In this document: piece after piece, positions 8,862 to 15,979 of the stretch
How the letters are laid out: each line of letters opens with the position of its first letter
How positions within the stretch are numbered: the stretch's first letter is position 1
DNA from: Nonomuraea zeae
Lineage (GTDB): Bacteria; Actinomycetota; Actinomycetes; Streptosporangiales; Streptosporangiaceae
DNA: 48,323 nucleotides
Reading direction: 5' to 3'
NCBI RefSeq assembly: GCF_005889725.1
Contig: NZ_VCKX01000064.1
Span: forward strand, 1-48,323
Program-made: the position numbers and the translations under genes
The notes under the pieces: model-generated
The model's input: the letters and a program-made list of their open reading frames with translations, nothing else
Told to the model about the DNA's origin: nothing
Database searches by the model: none

Positions 8862-10277
8862 TTGCCCGACTCATTGATCAGCGAAAGCACAACCACGTCG
8901 GTGGTGCTGCTCGCCACCACTCCTGCCTGCAGACTGTCCTGCGCCGACGGCACCCTGCTCGACAGGATCGGCGACCAGCTCACCGTCCTGCCCGTTCGCG
9001 ACGTCCAGGTGGTGACGCCGGGCGGCGGTCTCGGAGCCGATCTCCGGGGCGTCGCCAAGATCGCCCGCACGGCCACGGGGGCGGTGGCGGTGCTCCCCGC
9101 CGACCTCGTGGCGCACACCGAGGCGCTCGCGCTGCTGCTGGAGCATCCCGCCCGCGACACGGCCGCGCTGATCTCCTACGATCCCGCCGCGGCGCCCATG
9201 CGGCCGCCGGTGAGCGTCGAAGGCGGCCGGATCGCCGCCGCGGGCAGCTCCTTCCATCTCGTGCCCGAGGCGAACGCCACGTTCAGAGGCGTGCTCCAGG
9301 CGGGCGAGGCCGACCTGGCCTCCCTGGCCGACATCGCGGAGGAGCTGGCCGAGCTGGCCGACACGGGCAAGCTCGGCCCCGTCACCGCGGTCGAGGCGAT
9401 CGACCTGCTGCTGGTCGGCCTGGTCAGGTCGGGCGTGCCGGTCCGCGCGGCCGGGCTCGGCCCGCTGCACGCCGACCGCGTCACCGGCCAGAACGCCGCC
9501 GACATCGCGGTCACCCGGCTGGCCGACGTCGACGAGGCCAAGGTCAGGCTCGACACCTCGGTCAAGGAGGACGACGGCTTCTTCGCCACCTTCTTCGTCT
9601 CCTCCTGGTCCCGCCACCTGGTCAAGCCCGCCGTCCGGCTCAAGCTGACCCCCAACACCGTCACCGGCGTCTCCGCCGCCCTGGCGCTGCTCGCGGCCGT
9701 CTGGTTCTCCGCGGGCACCCCGGCCGGCCGGCTGGCCGGGGCGCTGCTGCTCTACCTGTCGTTCGCGCTCGACTGCCTCGACGGCCAGCTCGCCCGCTAC
9801 ACGCGCACGTTCTCCCCGCTCGGGGCCTGGGCCGACGGCATGTCGGACCGGCTGAAGGAATACGCCGTCTACGTGGGCCTGGCCTTCGGCTTCGGCGGAA
9901 ACGACATCTGGTATCTCGCGGTGGCCGCGATGATCCTCCAGGTCGTACGGCACGCCATCGACTACACCTACGCGGGGGCCGTCACCGACGCGAACCGCAT
10001 CGGCGCCATGTGGGGCCGCCCGGCCCGCTCCCTGCTGGAGTCGGAGGACGCCCGCCGCGCGCCCGGCGTGCTCGGGCTGGCCCAGCTCATGGAGCGCGAC
10101 ACGATCGCGCGCTGGATCAAGAAGATCATCGTGCTGCCCATCGGTGAGCGCATGGCGCTGATCGCCGTCACCGCCGCCGGCTGGAACGCGCGCGTGACGT
10201 TCCTGGCCCTGCTCTGCTGGGGCGGGGTGGCGGCCCTCTACCAGCTCGCCGGACGGATCGCGAGGTCGGCAAGGTGA
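8862..10277 (+). CDS. CDP-alcohol phosphotransferase with N-terminal nucleotidyltransferase-like domain
   Basis: A 471-residue membrane protein. The C-terminal half has the full CDP-alcohol phosphotransferase signature DG-x2-AR-x8-G-x3-D-x3-D, with Asp304, Asp307, Asp325 and Asp329 in place. It begins with the DDGFFATFFVSSWSRHLVK and LTPNTVTGVSA blocks seen in archaeal-type inositol-phosphate enzymes. The N-terminal ~220 residues look like a sugar nucleotidyltransferase that has lost its glycine-rich signature (VVLLATTPACRL where LAAGxGxRL is expected), an arrangement like IPCT/DIPPS fusions. It should join a CDP-activated alcohol to another alcohol in the membrane; both substrates are unknown. 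The TTG start has GGGAGGAGG 8 nt upstream. Its stop overlaps the next start as GTGA. Confidence 0.87.
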   Translation: MPDSLISESTTTSVVLLATTPACRLSCADGTLLDRIGDQLTVLPVRDVQVVTPGGGLGADLRGVAKIARTATGAVAVLPADLVAHTEALALLLEHPARDTAALISYDPAAAPMRPPVSVEGGRIAAAGSSFHLVPEANATFRGVLQAGEADLASLADIAEELAELADTGKLGPVTAVEAIDLLLVGLVRSGVPVRAAGLGPLHADRVTGQNAADIAVTRLADVDEAKVRLDTSVKEDDGFFATFFVSSWSRHLVKPAVRLKLTPNTVTGVSAALALLAAVWFSAGTPAGRLAGALLLYLSFALDCLDGQLARYTRTFSPLGAWADGMSDRLKEYAVYVGLAFGFGGNDIWYLAVAAMILQVVRHAIDYTYAGAVTDANRIGAMWGRPARSLLESEDARRAPGVLGLAQLMERDTIARWIKKIIVLPIGERMALIAVTAAGWNARVTFLALLCWGGVAALYQLAGRIARSAR

Positions 10278-10897
10278 TTTCGGTCCACATGACACCCGTC
10301 CCCAACAGCACCGTCGTGGCCTACCGCGACGACGGGCCGCTCTCGCGGGCCATGGGCCTGCTCGTGGCCGGGCAGCTCCCGCCGCTGCCGCCGGTGATCG
10401 CCGGCACGTTCGTCACCGGCGTCCTGCTGCTCATCGGCGTGGCCGGCTCCGACGGGCTGGCCGTCTTCGCCCCCGCCGTGACGCTGCTGCTGGCCGGGCC
10501 GGGCAGCTCCCACCCGCACGACGGGCGCTTCGACTGGCTGGTGCCGCCGATCCTGCGGCTCATCGAGTACACCTTCATCGCGGCGTGCGGGTTCGCGCAC
10601 GAAGTGCATCCCGTCGTGATCTTCCTACTGCTCGGCGCGCTGGCCTTCCACCACTATGATCTTGTTTACCGGTTGCGGCAGCACGTCTATCCGCCGCCGT
10701 GGCTGGCCACCCTCGGGCTTGGCTGGGACGGGCGGATGATGGTCGTCTCGCTGGTCGCCCTCACCGGCTGGCTGACCGGCGGCTATCTGGTGCTCGCGGT
10801 CTATCTGTGGGGGTTGTTCGGCTGGGAAAGCCTGACCTGCTGGTTGGCCGCGCCCCGGTCCGGCGTGGAGGCGACCGACATGGGAACGCAAGACTAA
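10274..10897 (+). CDS. Polytopic membrane protein, DUF5941-like
   Basis: A 207-residue membrane protein with four to six hydrophobic segments, at about residues 38-75, 85-125 and 155-190. Histidine-containing motifs FAHEVHP and FHHYD lie near the middle. From memory, a similar DUF5941 region occurs fused to CDP-alcohol phosphotransferases in other actinomycetes, so this may be a split form of that arrangement; not verified. The GTG start overlaps the upstream stop by 4 bp, implying coupled translation and a complex with the transferase. Function is unknown. Confidence 0.65.
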   Translation: MISVHMTPVPNSTVVAYRDDGPLSRAMGLLVAGQLPPLPPVIAGTFVTGVLLLIGVAGSDGLAVFAPAVTLLLAGPGSSHPHDGRFDWLVPPILRLIEYTFIAACGFAHEVHPVVIFLLLGALAFHHYDLVYRLRQHVYPPPWLATLGLGWDGRMMVVSLVALTGWLTGGYLVLAVYLWGLFGWESLTCWLAAPRSGVEATDMGTQD

Positions 10898-11018
10898 CGC
10901 CGGATTACCCGCGGAGGGGCTAAAGACGAATACTCTTTGGGCTTACGGTGGGCTGCGCTGTGCGCTCGCCGCACGTAACGAGATATGTACGTAGACATGC
11001 TCGACTGAGGAGTGCACG

Positions 11019-11753
11019 TTGCTGGGAATGGTTCTGGCCGCTGGAGCCGGACGACGCCTGCGGCCGTACACCGACACGCTGCCCAAGGCGCTCGTGCCGG
11101 TCGACGGCGAAACCACGATCATGGACATCTCGCTGCGCAACCTTGCCGAGGTGGACCTGCGGGAGGTCGTGGTCGTCGTCGGTTACGCGGCCCAGGCCGT
11201 GCACGACCGCAAGGACGAGCTGGAGCGGCGCCACGGCGTCAAGCTCACCCTGGTCCACAACGACAAGGCCGAGGAGTGGAACAACGCCTACTCCCTCTGG
11301 TGCGCCCGCGACTACTTCTCCCAGGGCGCGCTGCTGGTCAACGGCGACACCGTGCACCCGGTCTCGGTCGAGAAGACGCTGCTGTCCGCCCCTGAGACCA
11401 GCGACATCCTGCTCGCCGTCGACAACGTCAAGAAGCTCGCCGACGAGGAGATGAAGGTCACGATCACCCCCGAGGGCTCGCTGCGGCGCATCACCAAGCT
11501 GATGGACCCGGCCGAGGCCTACGGCGAGTACATCGGCGCCACCCTCATCAGGCCGGGCGCGGCCGACCGGCTGGCCGACGCGCTCAAGGCGACGTTCGAG
11601 CGCGACCCCCAGCTCTACTACGAGGACGGTTACCAGGAGATGGTCCAGCGCGGCGAGGTCATCCATGCCGCGCCCATCGGCGAGGTCGACTGGGTCGAGG
11701 TGGACAACCACGACGACCTGGCGAAGGCTCGCACCATAGCCGTTCGCTACTGA
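11019..11753 (+). CDS. NTP-transferase family nucleotidyltransferase (phosphocholine cytidylyltransferase-like)
   Basis: A 244-residue single-domain nucleotidyltransferase. The signature MVLAAGAGRRLRPYTDTLPK is intact, followed by the metal-binding LLVNGDTVHP, the GEYIGATLI acceptor region and a C-terminal DWVEVDNHDDL block. This resembles the small cytidylyltransferases that activate phosphocholine and related alcohol phosphates. The TTG start at 11019 has GAGGAG 6 nt upstream. It is followed after 10 bp by a glycerol-1-phosphate-dehydrogenase homologue and then a CDP-alcohol phosphotransferase, so it probably activates a polyol phosphate made by that dehydrogenase. The exact substrate is inference. 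Confidence 0.85.
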   Translation: MLGMVLAAGAGRRLRPYTDTLPKALVPVDGETTIMDISLRNLAEVDLREVVVVVGYAAQAVHDRKDELERRHGVKLTLVHNDKAEEWNNAYSLWCARDYFSQGALLVNGDTVHPVSVEKTLLSAPETSDILLAVDNVKKLADEEMKVTITPEGSLRRITKLMDPAEAYGEYIGATLIRPGAADRLADALKATFERDPQLYYEDGYQEMVQRGEVIHAAPIGEVDWVEVDNHDDLAKARTIAVRY

Positions 11754-11763
11754 GGGGGCGCGG

Positions 11764-12822
11764 ATGCCGCTTCTAGCGAGGATGCTGCCGGCGCCCCTGA
11801 CGATGGACGTCAGGCGTGGCGCGGTGGCGCAGCTCGGCGCCCTGCTGGCCGACAGCCGCGTGGCGACCTCCGGCAGGGTCGCGGTGGCCGTCGGCCCGGG
11901 CCAGGGCGACCACATCGAGAGCCTGATCGCCCCCACCCTGGGCGAGGCAGAGGTGTTCAGGGTGGCCGACGGCACGGTCGACGCGGCCGTCTCGCTCGGC
12001 GCCGACCTGCGCAAGGCCGCCTACGAGGTCGTGGTGGGCGTCGGCGGCGGCAAGACGATCGACGTGACCAAATACGCCGCCTCGCTGGCGGGCATCCCGA
12101 TGGTCGCGGTGGCCACCAACCTCTCCCACGACGGCATCTGCTCGCCCACGGCCTCGCTGGTCTACGAAGGCGGCAAGGGCTCCTTCGGGGTGCCGATGCC
12201 GCTGGCCATCCTGGTCGACCTCGACTTCGTGCACAACGCGCCGGAGTCCCTGGTCAGGGCGGGCGTGGGCGACGTGGTGAGCAACCTGTCAGCGATCGAG
12301 GACTGGCAGCTCGGCAACGTCGAGCGCGGCGAGCCCATCGACGGGCTGGCCTGCTCGATGTCGCGCACCGCCGCCGAGGCCCTGATCGGGCGCACGGACT
12401 CCATCGAGTCCGACGCGTTCCTGACGGTGCTGGCCGAATCGCTGATCCTGTCGGGCATGTCGATGGTGGTGGCGGGTTCGTCCCGGCCCGCGAGCGGCGG
12501 AGACCATGAGATCCTTCATGCCGTGGATCAGCTCTTTCCCGGCACCTCCAACCACGGCGAGCTCGCCGGGATCGGTGCCGCCTTCTGCTTCTTCCTCAGG
12601 GAGGACGACGCGCGGGTGCGGCAGGTCGTCGGCTGCCTGCGCAAACACGAGCTGCCAGTGGTCCCCGCCGACATCGGGCTGACCAGCCAGCAGTTCGCCG
12701 AGGTCGTCGCCCTGGCGCCGGCCACCCGTCCCGGCCGTTACACGATCCTGGAGCACCTGCGCATGCAGGACTCCGAGGTCCGCGATCGGGTGGAGGACTA
12801 TGTCCGGGCCTTCGGTCACTGA
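11764..12822 (+). CDS. Glycerol-1-phosphate dehydrogenase-family enzyme (EgsA/AraM type)
   Basis: A 352-residue iron/zinc-type alcohol dehydrogenase of the G1PDH family, which reduces dihydroxyacetone phosphate to sn-glycerol 1-phosphate, the glycerol phosphate enantiomer of archaeal lipids. The NAD(P)-binding VGVGGGKTIDVTKYAA is intact, as are NLSHDGICSPTAS and SRPASGGDHEI. The three expected metal ligands are present as Asp170, His248 and His264. ATG at 11764 has GGGGG 5 nt upstream. The 3' end overlaps the next gene by 23 bp. No PcrB-like prenyltransferase is nearby, so the product is more likely passed to the adjacent nucleotidyltransferase than used for an archaeal-type ether lipid. A different polyol phosphate as product is possible. 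Confidence 0.86.
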   Translation: MPLLARMLPAPLTMDVRRGAVAQLGALLADSRVATSGRVAVAVGPGQGDHIESLIAPTLGEAEVFRVADGTVDAAVSLGADLRKAAYEVVVGVGGGKTIDVTKYAASLAGIPMVAVATNLSHDGICSPTASLVYEGGKGSFGVPMPLAILVDLDFVHNAPESLVRAGVGDVVSNLSAIEDWQLGNVERGEPIDGLACSMSRTAAEALIGRTDSIESDAFLTVLAESLILSGMSMVVAGSSRPASGGDHEILHAVDQLFPGTSNHGELAGIGAAFCFFLREDDARVRQVVGCLRKHELPVVPADIGLTSQQFAEVVALAPATRPGRYTILEHLRMQDSEVRDRVEDYVRAFGH

Positions 12823-13567
12823 CCTGCGGCGGGTGGCCCAGCCTGAGGGCCACCTGGAGCGCAAGAACGGCGAGCACTGGGCCGGCGTCCTCTACATGCG
12901 CAGGCTGTCCATCTACGTCACCTGGCTGCTGTCCAAGACCCCCGTCACGCCCAACCAGCTCACCTGGGTGATGACGGTGGCCGGGGTCGTGGCCGGGGTC
13001 GTGCTGGCCCTGCCGGGCCTGTGGGCCGCCCTGGCGGCCGCCCTGCTCGTGCAGGTCTACCTGCTGCTCGACTGCTCCGACGGCGAGCTGGCCCGGTGGA
13101 CGGGCAAGACCTCGCTGGCCGGCGTCTACCTCGACCGCGTCGGCGCCTACTTCACCGAGGCGGCCGTGCTCGTCGGGCTGGGCTGGCGGGCCTCGGCCGT
13201 GCTGCCCGACTGGTACACCGTCCTCGGCCTCGCGGGCGCGCTCGGCGCGATCCTCATCAAGGCCGAGACCGACCTCGTGGACGTGGCGCGGGCCAAGGGC
13301 GGCCTGTCCTCGGCCACCGAGGCGTCCGTGGCCCAGTTCCGCTCCGGGCTGCTGGGGCTGGGCAGGCGGGTGCTGGGGGCGACGAAGTTCCACCGGATCG
13401 TGCAGCCGATCGAGCTGTCGCTGCTCGCGCTCGCGACCGCGGTGATCGATGTCGCGAGAGGCGATCTCACGGCCACGAGGGTGCTCGTGGTCGCCTGTTT
13501 CGTCGCGGGTTGCCTACAGGTTGTCCTGCATTTGGTCAGCATCCTGGCATCGAGGCGGCTGGCGTGA
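12800..13567 (+). CDS. CDP-alcohol phosphotransferase family protein lacking the last catalytic Asp
   Basis: A 255-residue membrane protein of the CDP-alcohol phosphotransferase family with about six hydrophobic segments. The motif begins normally as LLDCSDGELAR (Asp91, Asp94, Gly95, Arg99), continues with Gly108 and Asp112, but the fourth conserved aspartate, taken as the catalytic base in this family, is Ala116. It follows TPVTPNQLTWVMT, the usual first membrane block. Either the base is supplied elsewhere or this is a variant subfamily. It overlaps the dehydrogenase gene by 23 bp; a GGAGG ends 3 nt before the ATG. Confidence 0.84.
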   Translation: MSGPSVTDLRRVAQPEGHLERKNGEHWAGVLYMRRLSIYVTWLLSKTPVTPNQLTWVMTVAGVVAGVVLALPGLWAALAAALLVQVYLLLDCSDGELARWTGKTSLAGVYLDRVGAYFTEAAVLVGLGWRASAVLPDWYTVLGLAGALGAILIKAETDLVDVARAKGGLSSATEASVAQFRSGLLGLGRRVLGATKFHRIVQPIELSLLALATAVIDVARGDLTATRVLVVACFVAGCLQVVLHLVSILASRRLA

Positions 13568-13581
13568 TCTCATGTCGGAAC

Positions 13582-13623
13582 CGGAGGGGCGTCCCGTCCG
13601 TCGTATTCATCGGACGTCCTCCG
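13582..13623 (+). terminator. Putative stem-loop terminator after the CDP-alcohol transferase operon
   Basis: Nested inverted repeats: CGGAGG (13582-13587) with CCTCCG (13618-13623) outside, and CGTCCG (13595-13600) with CGGACG (13611-13616) inside. There is no U-tract, which is common in high-GC actinomycetes. Confidence 0.35.
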
Positions 13624-13724
13624 TTCGGTGGGGGTTCACCATCGGTTCCGATACGCTTAGCTCCACCAATATCAGGAATTATGCAGACCAGCAGACTCGG
13701 TGATCATGAAAGAATGCTCCGCCC

Positions 13725-14639
13725 GTGTTCTCAACGCGTCAGGACGATGATTCGTTGAAGATCTCGTGCGTCATCCTCACCATGGGCAACCGGGTCGCGG
13801 AGCTGAACCGGGCAGTCGAGTCCGCGCTCAACCAGATCGACGGCGACGTCGAGGTGGTGATCGTGGGCAACGGGGCTGACGTGCCCTCGGTGTCGGCGAC
13901 GCCACCCGAGGGGTCGGCCGCGGTCGTGAAAACGATCCGGCTCGACCAGAACACGGGCATCCCCGCAGGCCGTAATCGCGGCGTGGAGGAGTGCTCGGGA
14001 GACGTCGTGCTCTTTCTCGACGACGACGGCTGGTACGCCGACCAGAAGGTCGTCGCCCACGTGCGCGACCGGTTCGCCACGGAGCCCGATCTCGCGGTGA
14101 TCTCCTTCCGCGTGATGGACCCCGACGGCGGCATCGGCCAGCGGCGTCACGTCCCCAGGCTGCGCGCGGGCGATCCGCAGCGCTCCTCGCCCGTCACGAC
14201 GTTCCTCGGCGGGGCGTCGGCGATCAGGCGGTCGGCCTTCCTCCAGGTGGGCGGCCTGCCCGAGCGCTTCTTCTACGCGCACGAGGAGACCGACCTGGCC
14301 TGGCGGCTGCTGGGCGAGGGCTACCGGATCGAGTACGACGCCGAGACGGTGATGTACCACCCGCAGGTCCCGCCGACCCGGCACACCGACTTCTACCGGC
14401 TCAACGCCCGCAACCGGGTCTGGCTGGCCCGGCGCAACCTGCCGTGGCCGCTGGCGTTCCTGTACCTGACCAACTGGGTGGTCCTCACCGTCATCCGCGA
14501 GCGCGCCTCAGGGGCGCCGCTCAAGGCGTGGTTCACCGGCTTCTTCGAGGGCCTGCGGACCCCGGCGGGCGAGCGCCGTCCCATGGCCTGGCGCACGGCG
14601 TGGCGCATGGTCAAGCTCGGCCGTCCCCCCATCGTCTGA
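13725..14639 (+). CDS. Glycosyltransferase family 2
   Basis: A 304-residue GT2 enzyme of the rhamnosyl/galactofuranosyl-like type. The GT-A features are SCVILTMGNR, the NTGIPAGRNRGVEE block, the metal-binding FLDDDGWY, and the acceptor motif HEETDLAWRLLGEGY. A hydrophobic segment at residues 240-260 may contact the membrane. GTG at 13725 is the longest plausible start; TTG at 13755 is an alternative giving a product that begins just before the first strand. It follows the CDP-alcohol transferase operon but is separated from it by a stem-loop, so it may have its own promoter. Confidence 0.88.
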   Translation: MFSTRQDDDSLKISCVILTMGNRVAELNRAVESALNQIDGDVEVVIVGNGADVPSVSATPPEGSAAVVKTIRLDQNTGIPAGRNRGVEECSGDVVLFLDDDGWYADQKVVAHVRDRFATEPDLAVISFRVMDPDGGIGQRRHVPRLRAGDPQRSSPVTTFLGGASAIRRSAFLQVGGLPERFFYAHEETDLAWRLLGEGYRIEYDAETVMYHPQVPPTRHTDFYRLNARNRVWLARRNLPWPLAFLYLTNWVVLTVIRERASGAPLKAWFTGFFEGLRTPAGERRPMAWRTAWRMVKLGRPPIV

Positions 14640-14703
14640 GAGCCGTCCGCCATCGCGTGAGAGCCGTCCGCCCATCGTCCGGGAGCCGTTCCCGTCGGCT
14701 GGG
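14620..14703 (+). repeat. Four imperfect 21-22 bp tandem repeats across a stop codon
   Basis: Copies begin at 14620, 14642, 14663 and 14685, with the shared core GCCGTCC-GCC-ATCG and a GA-rich end. The first copy is the last coding part of the GT2 gene, so the repeat seems to have grown from the gene end outward. No function is evident. Confidence 0.55.
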
Positions 14704-14716
14704 CGGGGTCGCCCGG

Positions 14717-15430
14717 TCAGACCTGCGTGGCCTCGCCGAAGGTCATCGCGGCCCGCGAGATGGACGAGCTGAACATGGCCCGTTTGGGCAGCCCCAGCTC
14801 GCTCAGCTCCTTGGCGATGGGGTGGTTGCCGAGCCGGATCAGCGCGCCGCCGGGGCGGATCCGGGCGCCGCGGGCGCGTACGGTCCAGGGGACGCGCCGC
14901 GTGACCCCCTCCCTGTGCGTGTAGGCGTCGAGCGGCGCCATCGCCGTCGCGCCCGGCACGGGCGCGCCCGGCTTGATCAGCAGGTCGAGCACGAGCCTGC
15001 CGTCCTTGCGCAGGACACACCGCTTGTACGGTGAGCCCAGCCGCAGCTCGATGTCCGCCAGCTCCTTGGGGAACCCCCAGAGCGTCCGCCCGGCCTCCAG
15101 CGTGAACGCCTGGTCCACGGGCAGCCAGTGCACGAACACCCCGGCCCGGCGCAGGTCTCCGAGCCCCACGGAGCCGGCCGCGCCCGGCGGGCGGACCAGG
15201 AAGGCCATGCCGAACTCGTGGTAGGTGTCGAGGTCCCCGTCCCGGTAGTCCACGAACAGCAGGACGCAGACGGCCTTGCCGGGGAGCACCTCGGCCACGT
15301 CGAGGCCGGAGTAGGCGATCACCGCCCGGGCTGCGTCGGCCCGCACGGGGAAGAAGGCGCTGCAGACCTCGGCGTCCCTCACGCGCACAGGCATGCCCAC
15401 CGTCCGGCCCTGGATCAGATGCGATGCCAT
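14717..15430 (-). CDS. Acetoacetate decarboxylase family protein
   Basis: A 237-residue protein of the acetoacetate decarboxylase superfamily. The family core is the LWGFPKELADIEL block, where the lysine corresponds to the Schiff-base lysine of acetoacetate decarboxylase, and the upstream HEFGMAFLV region. Many actinobacterial members have unknown substrates and some are aldolases or dehydratases, so decarboxylation is not certain. The gene is single, with ATG at 15430, and is divergent from the ECF sigma gene. It has no evident link to the polymer genes. Confidence 0.82.
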   Translation of the reverse strand: MASHLIQGRTVGMPVRVRDAEVCSAFFPVRADAARAVIAYSGLDVAEVLPGKAVCVLLFVDYRDGDLDTYHEFGMAFLVRPPGAAGSVGLGDLRRAGVFVHWLPVDQAFTLEAGRTLWGFPKELADIELRLGSPYKRCVLRKDGRLVLDLLIKPGAPVPGATAMAPLDAYTHREGVTRRVPWTVRARGARIRPGGALIRLGNHPIAKELSELGLPKRAMFSSSISRAAMTFGEATQV

Positions 15431-15559
15431 GTTCCCAGTACATCAACCTGGAAGCCGTGTGACCATTCCCGCTCCGGTCGCGTCTTTGTGTGATGTGACA
15501 ATCGGAAGAACACGGGGGCCGTCATCATCGAGGAGCTGTACCGCGAGCACTGGCCGCTC

Positions 15560-15979
15560 GTGTGCGGGTTCCTCCTGCGCAGGACCCGTGACCCCCATCT
15601 CGCGGAGGACCTGGCCCAGGAGACGTTCGTCAAGGCGACCAGGGCGCTGCTGGGCTGGCGCGGCGAGAACCCGGCCGCGTGGCTGCTCACGATCGCCCGC
15701 AACGTCCTCATCGACCACGTCCGCCGCAGCCGGCGCGAGCTCGCGCTCCCCGATCCCGACGAGGTCGGCGTGCCGCCGCTCCACGTGGCCGCCCTCGACG
15801 TGCGCGACGCTCTCGACCGGCTGCCCGAGCAGCACCGCAGGCTGCTCACCCTGGTCTATCTCGAAGGCTTCTCGCTGGTGGAGGTGGCCGCGATGACCGG
15901 CAGGAAGCACGCCTCGATCAAGACCGCCGTGTGGCGGGCCCGGACCGCCTTTGCTGACATCTACGGAGAAGCGCCATGA
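15560..15979 (+). CDS. ECF-type RNA polymerase sigma factor (true 5' end unclear)
   Basis: From GTG at 15560 this encodes 139 residues. Sigma region 2 is DPHLAEDLAQETFVKATR followed by the WLLTIARNVLIDHVRR helix; region 4 is LPEQHRRLLTLVYLEGFSLVEVAAMTGRK. Homology clearly continues upstream: in-frame codons from 15524 read IIEELYREHWPL, the usual beginning of region 2. No ATG, GTG or TTG occurs in that frame between the stop at 15491 and 15560. One extra G in the run of five at 15514-15518 would connect it to a GTG at 15495. The gene may therefore be frameshifted, start at a rare codon, or contain a sequence error. The stop overlaps the next ATG as ATGA. Confidence 0.8.
   Translation: MCGFLLRRTRDPHLAEDLAQETFVKATRALLGWRGENPAAWLLTIARNVLIDHVRRSRRELALPDPDEVGVPPLHVAALDVRDALDRLPEQHRRLLTLVYLEGFSLVEVAAMTGRKHASIKTAVWRARTAFADIYGEAP

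Noticed and set aside
8862..10277. Phosphatidylglycerol- or phosphatidylinositol-phosphate synthase of primary lipid metabolism
   Set aside because: The extra N-terminal nucleotidyltransferase-like domain, the length and the neighbours do not fit PgsA-type enzymes, so a specific primary-metabolism name was not given.
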